Origin: Planctomycetota bacterium
Lineage (GTDB): Bacteria > Planctomycetota > Planctomycetia > Planctomycetales > Planctomycetaceae
Assembly: GCA_023429275.1 (NCBI GenBank)
Contig: JAEYWB010000603.1
Location: forward strand, 1-10,266
Reading direction: 5' to 3'
DNA: 10,266 nt
Shown here: one piece after another, positions 1-7,077 of the stretch
Layout of the letters: every line of letters starts with the position of its first letter
Numbering within the stretch: the stretch's first letter is position 1
Notes under the pieces: model-generated
The model's input: only the letters and a program-made list of their open reading frames with translations
The model's database searches: none
Told to the model about the DNA's origin: nothing
Translations under genes and position numbers: made by a program

Positions 1-1697
1 CAGAACCGGATTCCCCCGGTCTCGCTGACGCCGGCGACCGTGTTGCCGTCAGGACTGAGCGCGATGCCGTTGATCGGGCCCTGGAGCCCGTCGAGGTTCC
101 GAATGTGGTTTCCGGTCGCGGTGTCCCAGACTCGCACCGGATTGTCCTGCGAACTGGAGAATGCGAACCGGCCGTCGACCGATACCGCAACGGCCCGAAC
201 GGCCTCGGGATGCCCCCCGAGAGGCCGTGGCTGGCTCAGCGGCAGGAGCCATTGCTTGATGACCCCGTCGCCGGCGGTGTAGAGCAGTTGCTGCGTCCGA
301 TGAAAGTCGATGGCGGTGACCGGCCCGGCGTGCGCGCCGAGGATCCCCTGCAGCGATCCATCATTCGACTGGAGATGGATCTTTCCGGCAGCGTCCCCCG
401 TCGCGATGAGACCGCCGTCCCCCCGGTACGCGGCGGCAAGGACCTCGGCCTGGTGACCCGCATATTGTCGCGCCGCCTGTCCGTTGGGATTCCAGAAGTG
501 GACGGTCTTGTCCGCGGCGACGGTGACGATCTGCCGTCCGTCGGGCGAACCGGCGACCGCGCGAACCGGCCCCTGGTGCCCGCCGAGCGACTGTGGCGTC
601 AGGGGGGGAATGGTCCACAGGCGGACAGTGCCATCGTCGCCCGCACTCGCCAGACGCAGACTGTCCGGATGGAACGCGATCGACCGGACCGCCCCGGCGT
701 GTCCCCGCAGGAGAGGCTGCGGACTGCCGTCCGCGTAGTTCCAGAGCTGGATGCTCCCCCCCTCGTCGGCCGCGGCGACAAGCGTGGAGTTCGCCGAGGC
801 GGCAACGCTCGTCAGCGGCATCGCCATCGCCGGAAAGGCGCGGATCAATTGCCGGTTCTGCAGATCGAACAGTCGGGGAGTCTTGTCGACACTGCCGGTG
901 AGAAGGTGCTGGTTGTTGGGCGCAATGACGAGAGAGGTGACCGCCGCCGTATGCCCCGTCACGCTCCGCGGCGGAACGAGCGGGAGCTGCCAGAGTTTCG
1001 CTGTACCGTCGGCCCCTGCCGAGAACAGCTGCTGATTGTTCGGGTGATAGTGCAGCCCGCGGACCGCCCCGGTGTGAGCTCCAAGGGATCCCTGATTTTT
1101 GTCGTCGAATGGGACCCACAGGTGGATCCGCCCGTCTTCGCCGCCATCGGCGAATTCCTGATTGTCAAAGCGGTAGGCGACCGCGGAGAGGCCGGTGGTC
1201 TTCTCGGTCCGCAGTCCCGAGGTCTCGCCGGTCGATGTCAGCCAGAGGCGAACGGACTTGTCCGCTCCCACGCTCGCGACAACCTGCCCATCCTGGCTGA
1301 CGGCGAAACGTGTGGCGGCTCCGCCATCGTGCCCGGCCAGCGTCCGGACCGGCCGGGACTGCGGCACGTCCCAGAGACGGATCTGGTTGTCCTGCGCTCC
1401 CGAAGCCAACTGAAGCCCGTCCGGGGAAGGGGCCAGGCTCAGAACCTGCCCCTGGTGACCTTCGAACCGACGGATCTCCTGGCCGGTCGCGGCGTTCCAG
1501 AGGCGGACGCTCTGGTCGGCTCCCGCAGTCGCGATGACGGATCCGTCAAGAAGGAACTCGGCACAGTTGACCGCCCCGGCGTGCCCCTCCAGCTTGAGGA
1601 GGACGTTCGGAGGCGGCTGGGCCGCGGCACTCGCCACAAACACTGCAAACCCCAGCCCGCTCAGGGCCAGCGGCAACCAGACTCGAGCGCGCTGCAC
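1..1697 (-). CDS. Exported WD40-repeat (beta-propeller) protein, 3' end cut by window edge
   Basis: Reading the minus strand from a GTG at 1697 gives 565 uninterrupted residues running off the left edge, so the C-terminus is missing. The start is supported by GGAGG (plus-strand CCTCC 1705-1709) seven bases upstream. Residues 1-26 form a Sec-type signal peptide: basic MQRAR, a hydrophobic core, and an ASAAA-Q cleavage region, so the product is probably periplasmic. From about residue 30 on I count twelve complete WD40 repeats plus part of a thirteenth, each about 42 residues, with the usual GH near the start, SPDG-like turn and LW/LWD end (for example LEGHAGAV, then ADQSVRLW). Repeats 4, 7 and 10 are degenerate. 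Thirteen or more repeats suggest two propellers, a scaffold for protein contacts. No enzymatic domain is visible in the part present. It lies downstream of the small Cys-rich gene in the same direction with a 69-base gap, so co-transcription is possible. Family is certain; the binding partner is unknown. Confidence 0.93.
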   Translation of the reverse strand, partial: MQRARVWLPLALSGLGFAVFVASAAAQPPPNVLLKLEGHAGAVNCAEFLLDGSVIATAGADQSVRLWNAATGQEIRRFEGHQGQVLSLAPSPDGLQLASGAQDNQIRLWDVPQSRPVRTLAGHDGGAATRFAVSQDGQVVASVGADKSVRLWLTSTGETSGLRTEKTTGLSAVAYRFDNQEFADGGEDGRIHLWVPFDDKNQGSLGAHTGAVRGLHYHPNNQQLFSAGADGTAKLWQLPLVPPRSVTGHTAAVTSLVIAPNNQHLLTGSVDKTPRLFDLQNRQLIRAFPAMAMPLTSVAASANSTLVAAADEGGSIQLWNYADGSPQPLLRGHAGAVRSIAFHPDSLRLASAGDDGTVRLWTIPPLTPQSLGGHQGPVRAVAGSPDGRQIVTVAADKTVHFWNPNGQAARQYAGHQAEVLAAAYRGDGGLIATGDAAGKIHLQSNDGSLQGILGAHAGPVTAIDFHRTQQLLYTAGDGVIKQWLLPLSQPRPLGGHPEAVRAVAVSVDGRFAFSSSQDNPVRVWDTATGNHIRNLDGLQGPINGIALSPDGNTVAGVSETGGIRF

Positions 1698-1698
1698 G

Positions 1699-1720
1699 CG
1701 GAATCCTCCGGGGCATTCCG
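1699..1720 (-). promoter_or_regulatory. Inverted repeat enclosing the ribosome binding site of the WD40 gene
   Basis: On the minus strand the six-base arms CGGAAT and ATTCCG flank a ten-base loop GCCCCGGAGG that contains the Shine-Dalgarno GGAGG. The 3' arm ends one base before the GTG start. The mRNA could form a small hairpin presenting the ribosome binding site in its loop and partly covering the initiation region. The pairing is seen directly; a regulatory role is inference, and a six-base repeat can occur by chance in GC-rich DNA. Confidence 0.35.
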
Positions 1721-1766
1721 ATCCATCAAAAAGCGCCGGTGAGTGTCCGTGCTGTCGAGAGACCCG

Positions 1767-2033
1767 TCAAGCGGGGGTCGAAGTCGCGCTGTCGGCCAGT
1801 CGGCGGTTCGTCAGCCCTTCAGAAGCCAGGGGACTCGCCGCAGCAGGGCCGCTGACCGAGAAGTCTGTCAGAGAGACCAGCCCCGGGGCCGAATTCTTTG
1901 AGCTGGGGCAGGTGCTGCAGCCGCCGCAACCACTCTGCCTGCCGGAGAGCCAGGCCTTCAGACGCCTCGCCAAAAGCGACACCGCCCCGACGACGATGAG
2001 GAGGGCGACGAAGGTCTGCGGATCGATCGGCAT
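1767..2033 (-). CDS. Small one-helix Cys-rich membrane protein, FeoB-associated-like
   Basis: This 88-residue protein has a single hydrophobic helix at about residues 8-22, followed by a basic stretch (R23, R24, K26) and a Gly/Cys cluster GCGGCSTCPS with cysteines at 36, 39 and 42. The rest (about 45-88) is a low-complexity Ser/Ala/Pro tail. By the positive-inside rule the N-terminus faces out and the cysteines face the cytoplasm. A short N-terminal helix followed by a Cys/Gly cluster is typical of the FeoB-associated Cys-rich membrane proteins, which accompany ferrous iron transporters. No feoA or feoB is visible here and the tail is longer than usual for that family, so the assignment is tentative. 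The ATG at 2033 is the first possible start because an in-frame TAA lies three codons upstream (TAA ACT GAA AGG ATG). The AGG abuts the start codon, so ribosome binding site spacing is abnormal. It reads towards the WD40 gene 69 bases downstream. Confidence 0.7.
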   Translation of the reverse strand: MPIDPQTFVALLIVVGAVSLLARRLKAWLSGRQSGCGGCSTCPSSKNSAPGLVSLTDFSVSGPAAASPLASEGLTNRRLADSATSTPA

Positions 2034-2113
2034 CCTTTCAGTTTATCCGGTGCGGGGCTTCGGGTGGGAACGATTTCTCTGAACTCGATGTCCTCGCAGC
2101 CGGTCGAGGGCGG

Positions 2114-2141
2114 TTGACAATCGCGTGACAGTCAGGATACA
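2114..2141 (+). promoter_or_regulatory. Possible sigma-70-type promoter ahead of the sigma factor/kinase unit
   Basis: A perfect TTGACA at 2114-2119 is followed after 16 bases by GATACA (2136-2141), which keeps the A, T and A at positions 2-4 of the TATAAT consensus. It lies in the 265-base divergent intergenic region 2034-2298 and would give a leader of about 150 bases before the ATG at 2299. The leader also holds a ten-base palindrome GTCAGCTGAC (2198-2207). The -35 match is strong and the -10 weak, and planctomycete promoter consensus is not well fixed, so this is a candidate only. Confidence 0.35.
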
Positions 2142-2298
2142 CCGGGTTTTGTCCATCTTCCGTTCCGATCGCGTCTCCTGCCGGATCGCGGGTTCCTGTC
2201 AGCTGACGGGAGCGGGAGCAGACGGGGGAATCGAGTTCTCGAAACCCTTCTCAGCACATCGTCGAGTCGTTGGCACATTCGTTCCGCTGAGCTCACGC

Positions 2299-2988
2299 AT
2301 GTCCGATGGTTCCGTGACCAACTGGATCTCAGCGGTCCGCGCGCAGGATGATCCGACAGCGGTCGAGCGGCTCTGGCTCCGTTGCCAGCCGACTCTCCTC
2401 AAGCTCGGCCGCCGCTGGGCGGGAGCATCGACCGGTCGCGCCGTCTATGATGAGCAGGACCTCGCGCAGCACGCCTTCTTCGCGCTGTACCAAGGTCTGG
2501 TCGTCGGGAAGTTTGCCGATGTCCGCAAGCGCGACGACCTGTGGCGGCTCCTGGCCGTGATCGCGTCGCGAAAGGGCCAGGACCAGTCGAGGCGGCTCGG
2601 AGCGCGAAAACGGAGCGAGCAGAAGGTCGACCGTATCAGCCCGGATCTGCTCGACCAGCTCCCTTCGGACGCCCTGACTCCCGATGCGATCGCGGCGGCC
2701 ACCGACGAGTGTCGGCACCTCCTCGACCGGCTTCAGGATCCGACGCTCGAACAGGTCGCCATGCTGAAGCTCACCGGGCGGACGAACGAGGAGATTGCCG
2801 AAGAGACCCGCTACAGCCTCCGTTCTGTCAACCGGATGCTCGGCCTGATCCGCCAGATCTGGACGGAAGAGTCCCCGGCGGAACCCGCACCGGCGGCCGG
2901 TTCGCCCCCCGCCGAGACAGCTCACCCCGCTTCCTCACCCGTCTCCGCTTCCCCTTCGACCGCGAAGCGGCACAATAGAGAGAGCTGA
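2299..2988 (+). CDS. ECF-type RNA polymerase sigma factor (planctomycete ECF-like, kinase-linked)
   Basis: A 229-residue sigma factor. The chosen ATG gives MSDGSVTNWISAV, the beginning usual for planctomycete ECF-like sigma factors. The frame stays open to an upstream GTG at 2125, but the extra 58 residues look like translated leader. No clear Shine-Dalgarno precedes 2299. Region 2 covers about residues 18-95, with the acidic YDEQDLAQHAFFALY segment that contacts core polymerase. Region 4 covers about 140-188, with the helix-turn-helix TGRTNEEIAEET...SLRSVNRML for -35 recognition. Residues 189-229 form an unusual tail rich in Ser, Thr, Pro and Ala with four SP dipeptides (S192, S202, S213, S218). 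There is no anti-sigma factor. The next gene, 50 bases downstream, is a membrane Ser/Thr kinase, matching the known planctomycete class of ECF factors linked to such kinases. The kinase probably controls this factor; the regulon is unknown. Confidence 0.88.
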   Translation: MSDGSVTNWISAVRAQDDPTAVERLWLRCQPTLLKLGRRWAGASTGRAVYDEQDLAQHAFFALYQGLVVGKFADVRKRDDLWRLLAVIASRKGQDQSRRLGARKRSEQKVDRISPDLLDQLPSDALTPDAIAAATDECRHLLDRLQDPTLEQVAMLKLTGRTNEEIAEETRYSLRSVNRMLGLIRQIWTEESPAEPAPAAGSPPAETAHPASSPVSASPSTAKRHNRES

Positions 2989-3038
2989 ACTCCGCGGCGG
3001 GCAGTGCCGTTCGCCGAGGTCGGCGGCAGGGGCGCCAG

Positions 3039-6000
3039 ATGCGGGATCACGAGTCGCCAGGACCGAGGCCGAGCACCTCCCAGCTGCGGGAGCTGGACAG
3101 GATCTGCCGCGAGTTCGATAGCGACTGGCAGACGGACAGTTTTCGACACATCGCCCCGCGTCTCGAGAGCGTTCCTGACGACCTCCGGCAGACCCTTGCG
3201 GAGGAGCTGATTTCGATCGACCTCGAGCGGAGCCGGGCGGCTGGAATGCTCCGGGAGCCGGCCGCGTACCAGCCGGCGTGGCGGTGGGAGAACGGCGTTC
3301 TCGACGCGATGTGCCGCGAGATGGCTCCCCCGCCCCCTCGCGTTCCGCCGCAATCGCTCCCCGACACCGCGCACGACCTGCCGGTCTCGACCCCGCCGCG
3401 GTTCGGCGAATACGAGATTGTCCGGGAGGTCGGCCGCGGGGGGATGGGGATCGTCTACGAGGCGATCCAGCCGTCGCTCAACCGGCCCGTGGCCATCAAG
3501 GTGATGTCCTTCGCCGCGCTCCTGAAGCGCGGAGCGCGGGAGCGGTTCGCCGTCGAGGCCGCGATCATCGGCAAGCTGCACCACAGCCATATCGTCCGCA
3601 TCTACGGGATCGGCGAGCAGGCGGGGATTCCGTACTTCGTCATGGAGTACGTCGAAGGCGTTCCCCTGAGCTCCTTCGTGAACACCTTTCCGGCGGGGCG
3701 GGGGAACGACGTCGACTCGTCGAAGCGGTCCGGCCTCTCTTCGATGCCAAAGCTCCCGCTCGCGGACGGTTCGGCCGACCGCTTCAAGCGGATCGCCAGG
3801 ATCGGAGTCCAGATCGCCGACGCTCTCCAGTTCGCTCACGACCGCGGCGTGCTGCATCGCGACGTCAAGCCGGCCAACATCCTGATCCAGCCGGACGGCA
3901 ACGCCCGTCTGACCGACTTCGGACTCGCGAGGTTTGTCGACCGCCCCCCCGGCCAGACGCTGACGGACGACTTCGTCGGGACGATGCGGTACGTCGCGCC
4001 GGAGGGGCTCCGACTGCATGCCGATGCCCGGTCGGACATCTACAGCCTCGGCGTCACACTGACGGAGCTCGTCACCGGTCGCCCGCTGTTCAGCGCCCCG
4101 GACCTCTCGTCCCTCGTGCTGCAGATCGAAAAGGGGTCGCACCCCGACCTCTGGAAGCAGGTCCCCGAACTCCCCCGCGAGCTCGGCGCCATCCTTCTCA
4201 AGGCGACCTCCCTCGAGCCCGAGCGCCGCTACGCAACCGCACGCGAACTGCAGCTCGACCTGCAGCGGTTCCTCGACGGCGAACCGGTCCTCGCCAGACG
4301 AGCGAGCGCGGTCCGCCGCCTCGCGCTCTGGTGCCGCCGGTTTCCCGTCCTGGCGACGCTCCTTGCGGCGGTCATCATCCTGGCGTTCGGTGAGGCGATC
4401 ACCGCGTCGATGTTCTGGCGGTACGCGGAAGGGGAAGCGGAACGGGCCCGTGGCGACTCCTATCTCGCCGCACAGGCCCAGGTTCGGGCACTTCAGGCGG
4501 AGGAACAGCTCCGACGCCAGCTCCTCGAGCGGATCGAAGAGCGGTTCGTCTCGCGCCTGGAACAGGGGGACGCCTTCGCCGCCATGAAATCGGCCGGGGA
4601 AGCGACAGCCCTGCTCCAGCGGGCCGGCGAATACCAGATGGGCCGGCAGGAGCTGGAGTTGTGGTCGGCCCGGATCGACGGACTCGCAAGCCGCGTCCCG
4701 CGACGTCTCGCCTCGGCCTCCCTGATCGGGCTCGAGGTCTTTCCGTCGGTGGCGATCCGGCCTGCTGACGACGCGGTCGGTCTCAACGCCGCTGCGAAGC
4801 CGACACGTGCGTGGCTCATCAGCAACGATGTCGACCCACCCGCCTTGTGGACGCCCGGCAAACCGATCCGCCGCGCGGCCATGCCCCCGGGTGAGTCCGT
4901 GCTCCTCAACGGAGCCGACGCCCTTGTCCAGACAACCGGCGAAGGGGGTCCCACCTGGAGACTGCATTCACTCTTTGAAGGCCGCAAGCCCGTGGACCTG
5001 CCGCGGGCTCCCGAAGATCTCGAAGTTGCCGCCTTCGCACTGACACCTCATTCGTCGCATGTCGTGGGGCTCGTCCGGCGGACCGAGGGAATGGGCCTTG
5101 TCGTCTGGGACGAAGCGGGAAAGCGGTCGGAAGGGTTTCGAGAGATCGAGCCGGCCGAAACGGGCGAACCCGCCCAGCGGCCTCGGCTCCACGCGTCCCC
5201 CTGTGGACGCTTTGTTTCGATCCGCGGTACCGATGGCTGTCACGTGCTTGAGATCGTCGCCCCGCAGCGCGAGTTCCGGTTGGCCGGCAGCACGGAGGTG
5301 ATCTTCGATCGCACCGGAGACCAGTGGGCGGTCCTCCGTCCCGGAAAGATCTCTCTGCATCGCGCCGGTGCCGACAAGCCGTTCCTCGAGTGCGCCGTCC
5401 CTCAGCGGCAGGTCGTCGTGAACGCCGTGTTCTCCCGCGACGGACAGCGGCTGGCCGCGATCACCGAAAGCCGGAACCGAGTCATTGTCTGGGAGACACA
5501 GACGGGAGATCCCATTCTCCTGAAGGACCTGCCGCAGGCCTACCTCGTCGGCGTCGACCTGAGCGACGATCACCGGCTCATCGTGACCGTCGACCGGAGC
5601 GGCCTCGTTCAAACGACGAGCATCGACTTCGGGATTCCCGTGATTCCTTCGGTCTCGCTCTCGGAGGGAGCGGCCGTGGCCATCGAGTCGATCGCCGCGG
5701 GATACCAGCTCGCCGTTGTCGCCCCCGGCGAGGTCGCTCTCTGGTCGGACGGATTCGAGCATCAGGAGCTCGGTGAGAACGACCACCTGCGATCGCTGGC
5801 GTTCGCGCCGGACAACCTCAGCCTCGTGAAGCACACCGAAAGTGGCGAGCTCCTTGTCGCAAAGGAGGCTGTCGGGGGACGTGTCCTCGAAAGCCTTCGC
5901 ATCAAGGACGCCGCCGGCTGGGCGTGGAATTCCCTCGGAACCCGCCTCGCAATCCTTCTGCACGGTCCGGGCAAAGGGGAGTTCCGCATCCGGCTGGAAG

Positions 6001-6872
6001 AGCGAGTCGGAACCGACTTCAGGACGGCGGGGACCTCGGACCCGTTCCGGTGCGATTCGCAGATTCCGGTCATGACGTTTGAAGGAAATGACATCCACGT
6101 CCTGACTGATGAAGGGATCGGGGCCGAGCGGAACAGCATTTACGACGCGGCAACGCTCAAGAGTCGTCCCCGTGCCATCGGACAGCCCACACGCCAGGCG
6201 GCGTCCAAACCGTCGGAACTGGACGCCGTGCTGGAATATGGACTGGGGTGTGCTATCACCCGGTTGGACGATCAACTCGAGGTCGAGGTCTGGGACTCCC
6301 TGTCCGGAAAGGCGATACGCCGCGCCAGGTTGAAGATTCCGGACCAGCATCTCGAGCCCCCCACGTTCGTCTCGGAGGACCGCGTTCTCATCCGGGGTGA
6401 GCGGAGCGTTCACCTGTGGAACTATCTGACCGGACAACTTCGAACCCTCCTGACAGCCGAAGAAGGGGCCCGGCTCCAGGCGGTCTCGCCGAACTACTAC
6501 GCGACGCAACGCGAAGTCAGAACGATTGTCGTCCATAACCTGGATCTGCCGGAGCTCTCCCCGACGGTGGTGCCGATCGACTCGAGCATTTCCGAGATCC
6601 AGATCCTGCCCGATGAGACCTCGCTTCTCACCGTCAGCGAGCGGAAAGTCGTGCGACTGTATGACCTTCGGACGGGACGGCTGCTGACCGGCGACCTCGG
6701 ATGCGGCCAGACGATCCGGTGCCTTGCGGTCTCCGCCAACAGCCGGCATCTCTCGATGAACTTTGAAGACGGACGGACCGTCGTCGTCGACCTGCCGGAG
6801 CGTCAGCCCGTTCCCAAGCGTCCGGAGCCGGCGGTCGCCGAGGAAGAGGCCGCGGCCGAGACAACCGACTGA
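3039..6872 (+). CDS. Transmembrane Ser/Thr protein kinase with C-terminal WD40-like propeller region
   Basis: A 1277-residue membrane kinase of the Hanks/PknB type. The ATG at 3039 follows AGGGG (3028-3032) at six bases. Residues 15-75 form the helical N-terminal segment usual in planctomycete kinases (ELDRICREF...). The kinase domain spans about 122-413: glycine loop GRGGMG 132-137, VAIK lysine K154, HRD 273-275 with catalytic D275, K277 and N280, DFG D293, and APE glutamate E322. All key residues are present, so it should be active. A Ser-rich insert (about 210-245) lies before the HRD motif. A basic stretch and membrane helix follow (about 435-460), then a likely coiled coil (about 465-545). 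The remaining 700 residues have scattered WD-like strands (RNRVIVWET, VEVWDSLSG, RSVHLWNYLTG, KVVRLYDLRTG), i.e. degenerate propellers, probably outside the cytoplasm as a sensor. The end is an acidic tail (AEEEAAAETTD). It is very likely co-transcribed with the sigma factor. No obvious terminator follows it directly. Confidence 0.95.
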   Translation: MRDHESPGPRPSTSQLRELDRICREFDSDWQTDSFRHIAPRLESVPDDLRQTLAEELISIDLERSRAAGMLREPAAYQPAWRWENGVLDAMCREMAPPPPRVPPQSLPDTAHDLPVSTPPRFGEYEIVREVGRGGMGIVYEAIQPSLNRPVAIKVMSFAALLKRGARERFAVEAAIIGKLHHSHIVRIYGIGEQAGIPYFVMEYVEGVPLSSFVNTFPAGRGNDVDSSKRSGLSSMPKLPLADGSADRFKRIARIGVQIADALQFAHDRGVLHRDVKPANILIQPDGNARLTDFGLARFVDRPPGQTLTDDFVGTMRYVAPEGLRLHADARSDIYSLGVTLTELVTGRPLFSAPDLSSLVLQIEKGSHPDLWKQVPELPRELGAILLKATSLEPERRYATARELQLDLQRFLDGEPVLARRASAVRRLALWCRRFPVLATLLAAVIILAFGEAITASMFWRYAEGEAERARGDSYLAAQAQVRALQAEEQLRRQLLERIEERFVSRLEQGDAFAAMKSAGEATALLQRAGEYQMGRQELELWSARIDGLASRVPRRLASASLIGLEVFPSVAIRPADDAVGLNAAAKPTRAWLISNDVDPPALWTPGKPIRRAAMPPGESVLLNGADALVQTTGEGGPTWRLHSLFEGRKPVDLPRAPEDLEVAAFALTPHSSHVVGLVRRTEGMGLVVWDEAGKRSEGFREIEPAETGEPAQRPRLHASPCGRFVSIRGTDGCHVLEIVAPQREFRLAGSTEVIFDRTGDQWAVLRPGKISLHRAGADKPFLECAVPQRQVVVNAVFSRDGQRLAAITESRNRVIVWETQTGDPILLKDLPQAYLVGVDLSDDHRLIVTVDRSGLVQTTSIDFGIPVIPSVSLSEGAAVAIESIAAGYQLAVVAPGEVALWSDGFEHQELGENDHLRSLAFAPDNLSLVKHTESGELLVAKEAVGGRVLESLRIKDAAGWAWNSLGTRLAILLHGPGKGEFRIRLEERVGTDFRTAGTSDPFRCDSQIPVMTFEGNDIHVLTDEGIGAERNSIYDAATLKSRPRAIGQPTRQAASKPSELDAVLEYGLGCAITRLDDQLEVEVWDSLSGKAIRRARLKIPDQHLEPPTFVSEDRVLIRGERSVHLWNYLTGQLRTLLTAEEGARLQAVSPNYYATQREVRTIVVHNLDLPELSPTVVPIDSSISEIQILPDETSLLTVSERKVVRLYDLRTGRLLTGDLGCGQTIRCLAVSANSRHLSMNFEDGRTVVVDLPERQPVPKRPEPAVAEEEAAAETTD

Positions 6873-7021
6873 TCTCAAGACTCGACCCCTGCTCGCTGGC
6901 AGACCGCCCGGCGCCGCCTGCGCACCACTAAGACTCAGGCCAAAGCTCGACCGCAATCTCTGATCTGGTCGGGAGTTGTAACTCGCACTGGCCCCAGGTG
7001 CCGGTTTGGTATGAGGCTTGC

Positions 7022-7056
7022 GACTTCAAAAGCATGCCCCCTTGCTTTTGGAAGTC
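7022..7056 (+). promoter_or_regulatory. Strong inverted repeat in the leader of the unknown-dps unit
   Basis: Arms GACTTCAAAAGCA (7022-7034) and TGCTTTTGGAAGTC (7043-7056) pair over 13 bases with one bulged G, around the loop TGCCCCCT. It lies 149 bases after the kinase stop and 21 bases before the ATG at 7078, just ahead of the Shine-Dalgarno GGAG. The run after it (TTTGTCTG) is too poor in T for a good terminator, though a weak terminator of the kinase transcript is possible. Alternatives are an mRNA leader structure or an operator dyad. It does not match OxyR, Fur or PerR consensus boxes as I know them. Apart from this the kinase-to-ORF gap (6873-7077) shows nothing I can name. Confidence 0.6.
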
Positions 7057-7077
7057 TTTGTCTGCCCGGAGCCTGCC

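Noticed and set aside
105..1742. A 545-codon plus-strand open frame.
   Set aside because: It is the complementary shadow of the minus-strand WD40 gene in the same codon-pairing frame. The minus strand shows a signal peptide, a ribosome binding site and regular WD40 repeats.
1534..2082. A 182-codon plus-strand open frame over the small Cys-rich gene.
   Set aside because: Low-complexity translation with no motifs, overlapping two minus-strand genes that have clear membrane or signal segments.
2167..2190. Direct repeat GATCGCG (2167-2173 and 2184-2190) as possible sigma factor or regulator sites.
   Set aside because: Short, GC-rich and compositionally likely by chance; no matching copy was noticed in front of another gene here.
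2125..2298. A 58-residue N-terminal extension of the sigma factor from a GTG at 2125.
   Set aside because: The extension has no sigma-factor similarity, would begin inside the candidate promoter, and the family usually begins at the MSDGSVTNW-like segment.
2922..6956. Two long minus-strand open frames (681 and 662 codons) placed end to end, opposite the kinase gene.
   Set aside because: They lie in one frame, split by a single TGA, in which antisense codon position 1 pairs with sense position 3. A stop there needs a TTA, CTA or TCA codon in the kinase, and A at third positions is rare in this DNA, so the frame stays open by composition. The translations are Arg/Gly/Asp-rich with no motifs, while the plus strand has a complete kinase.
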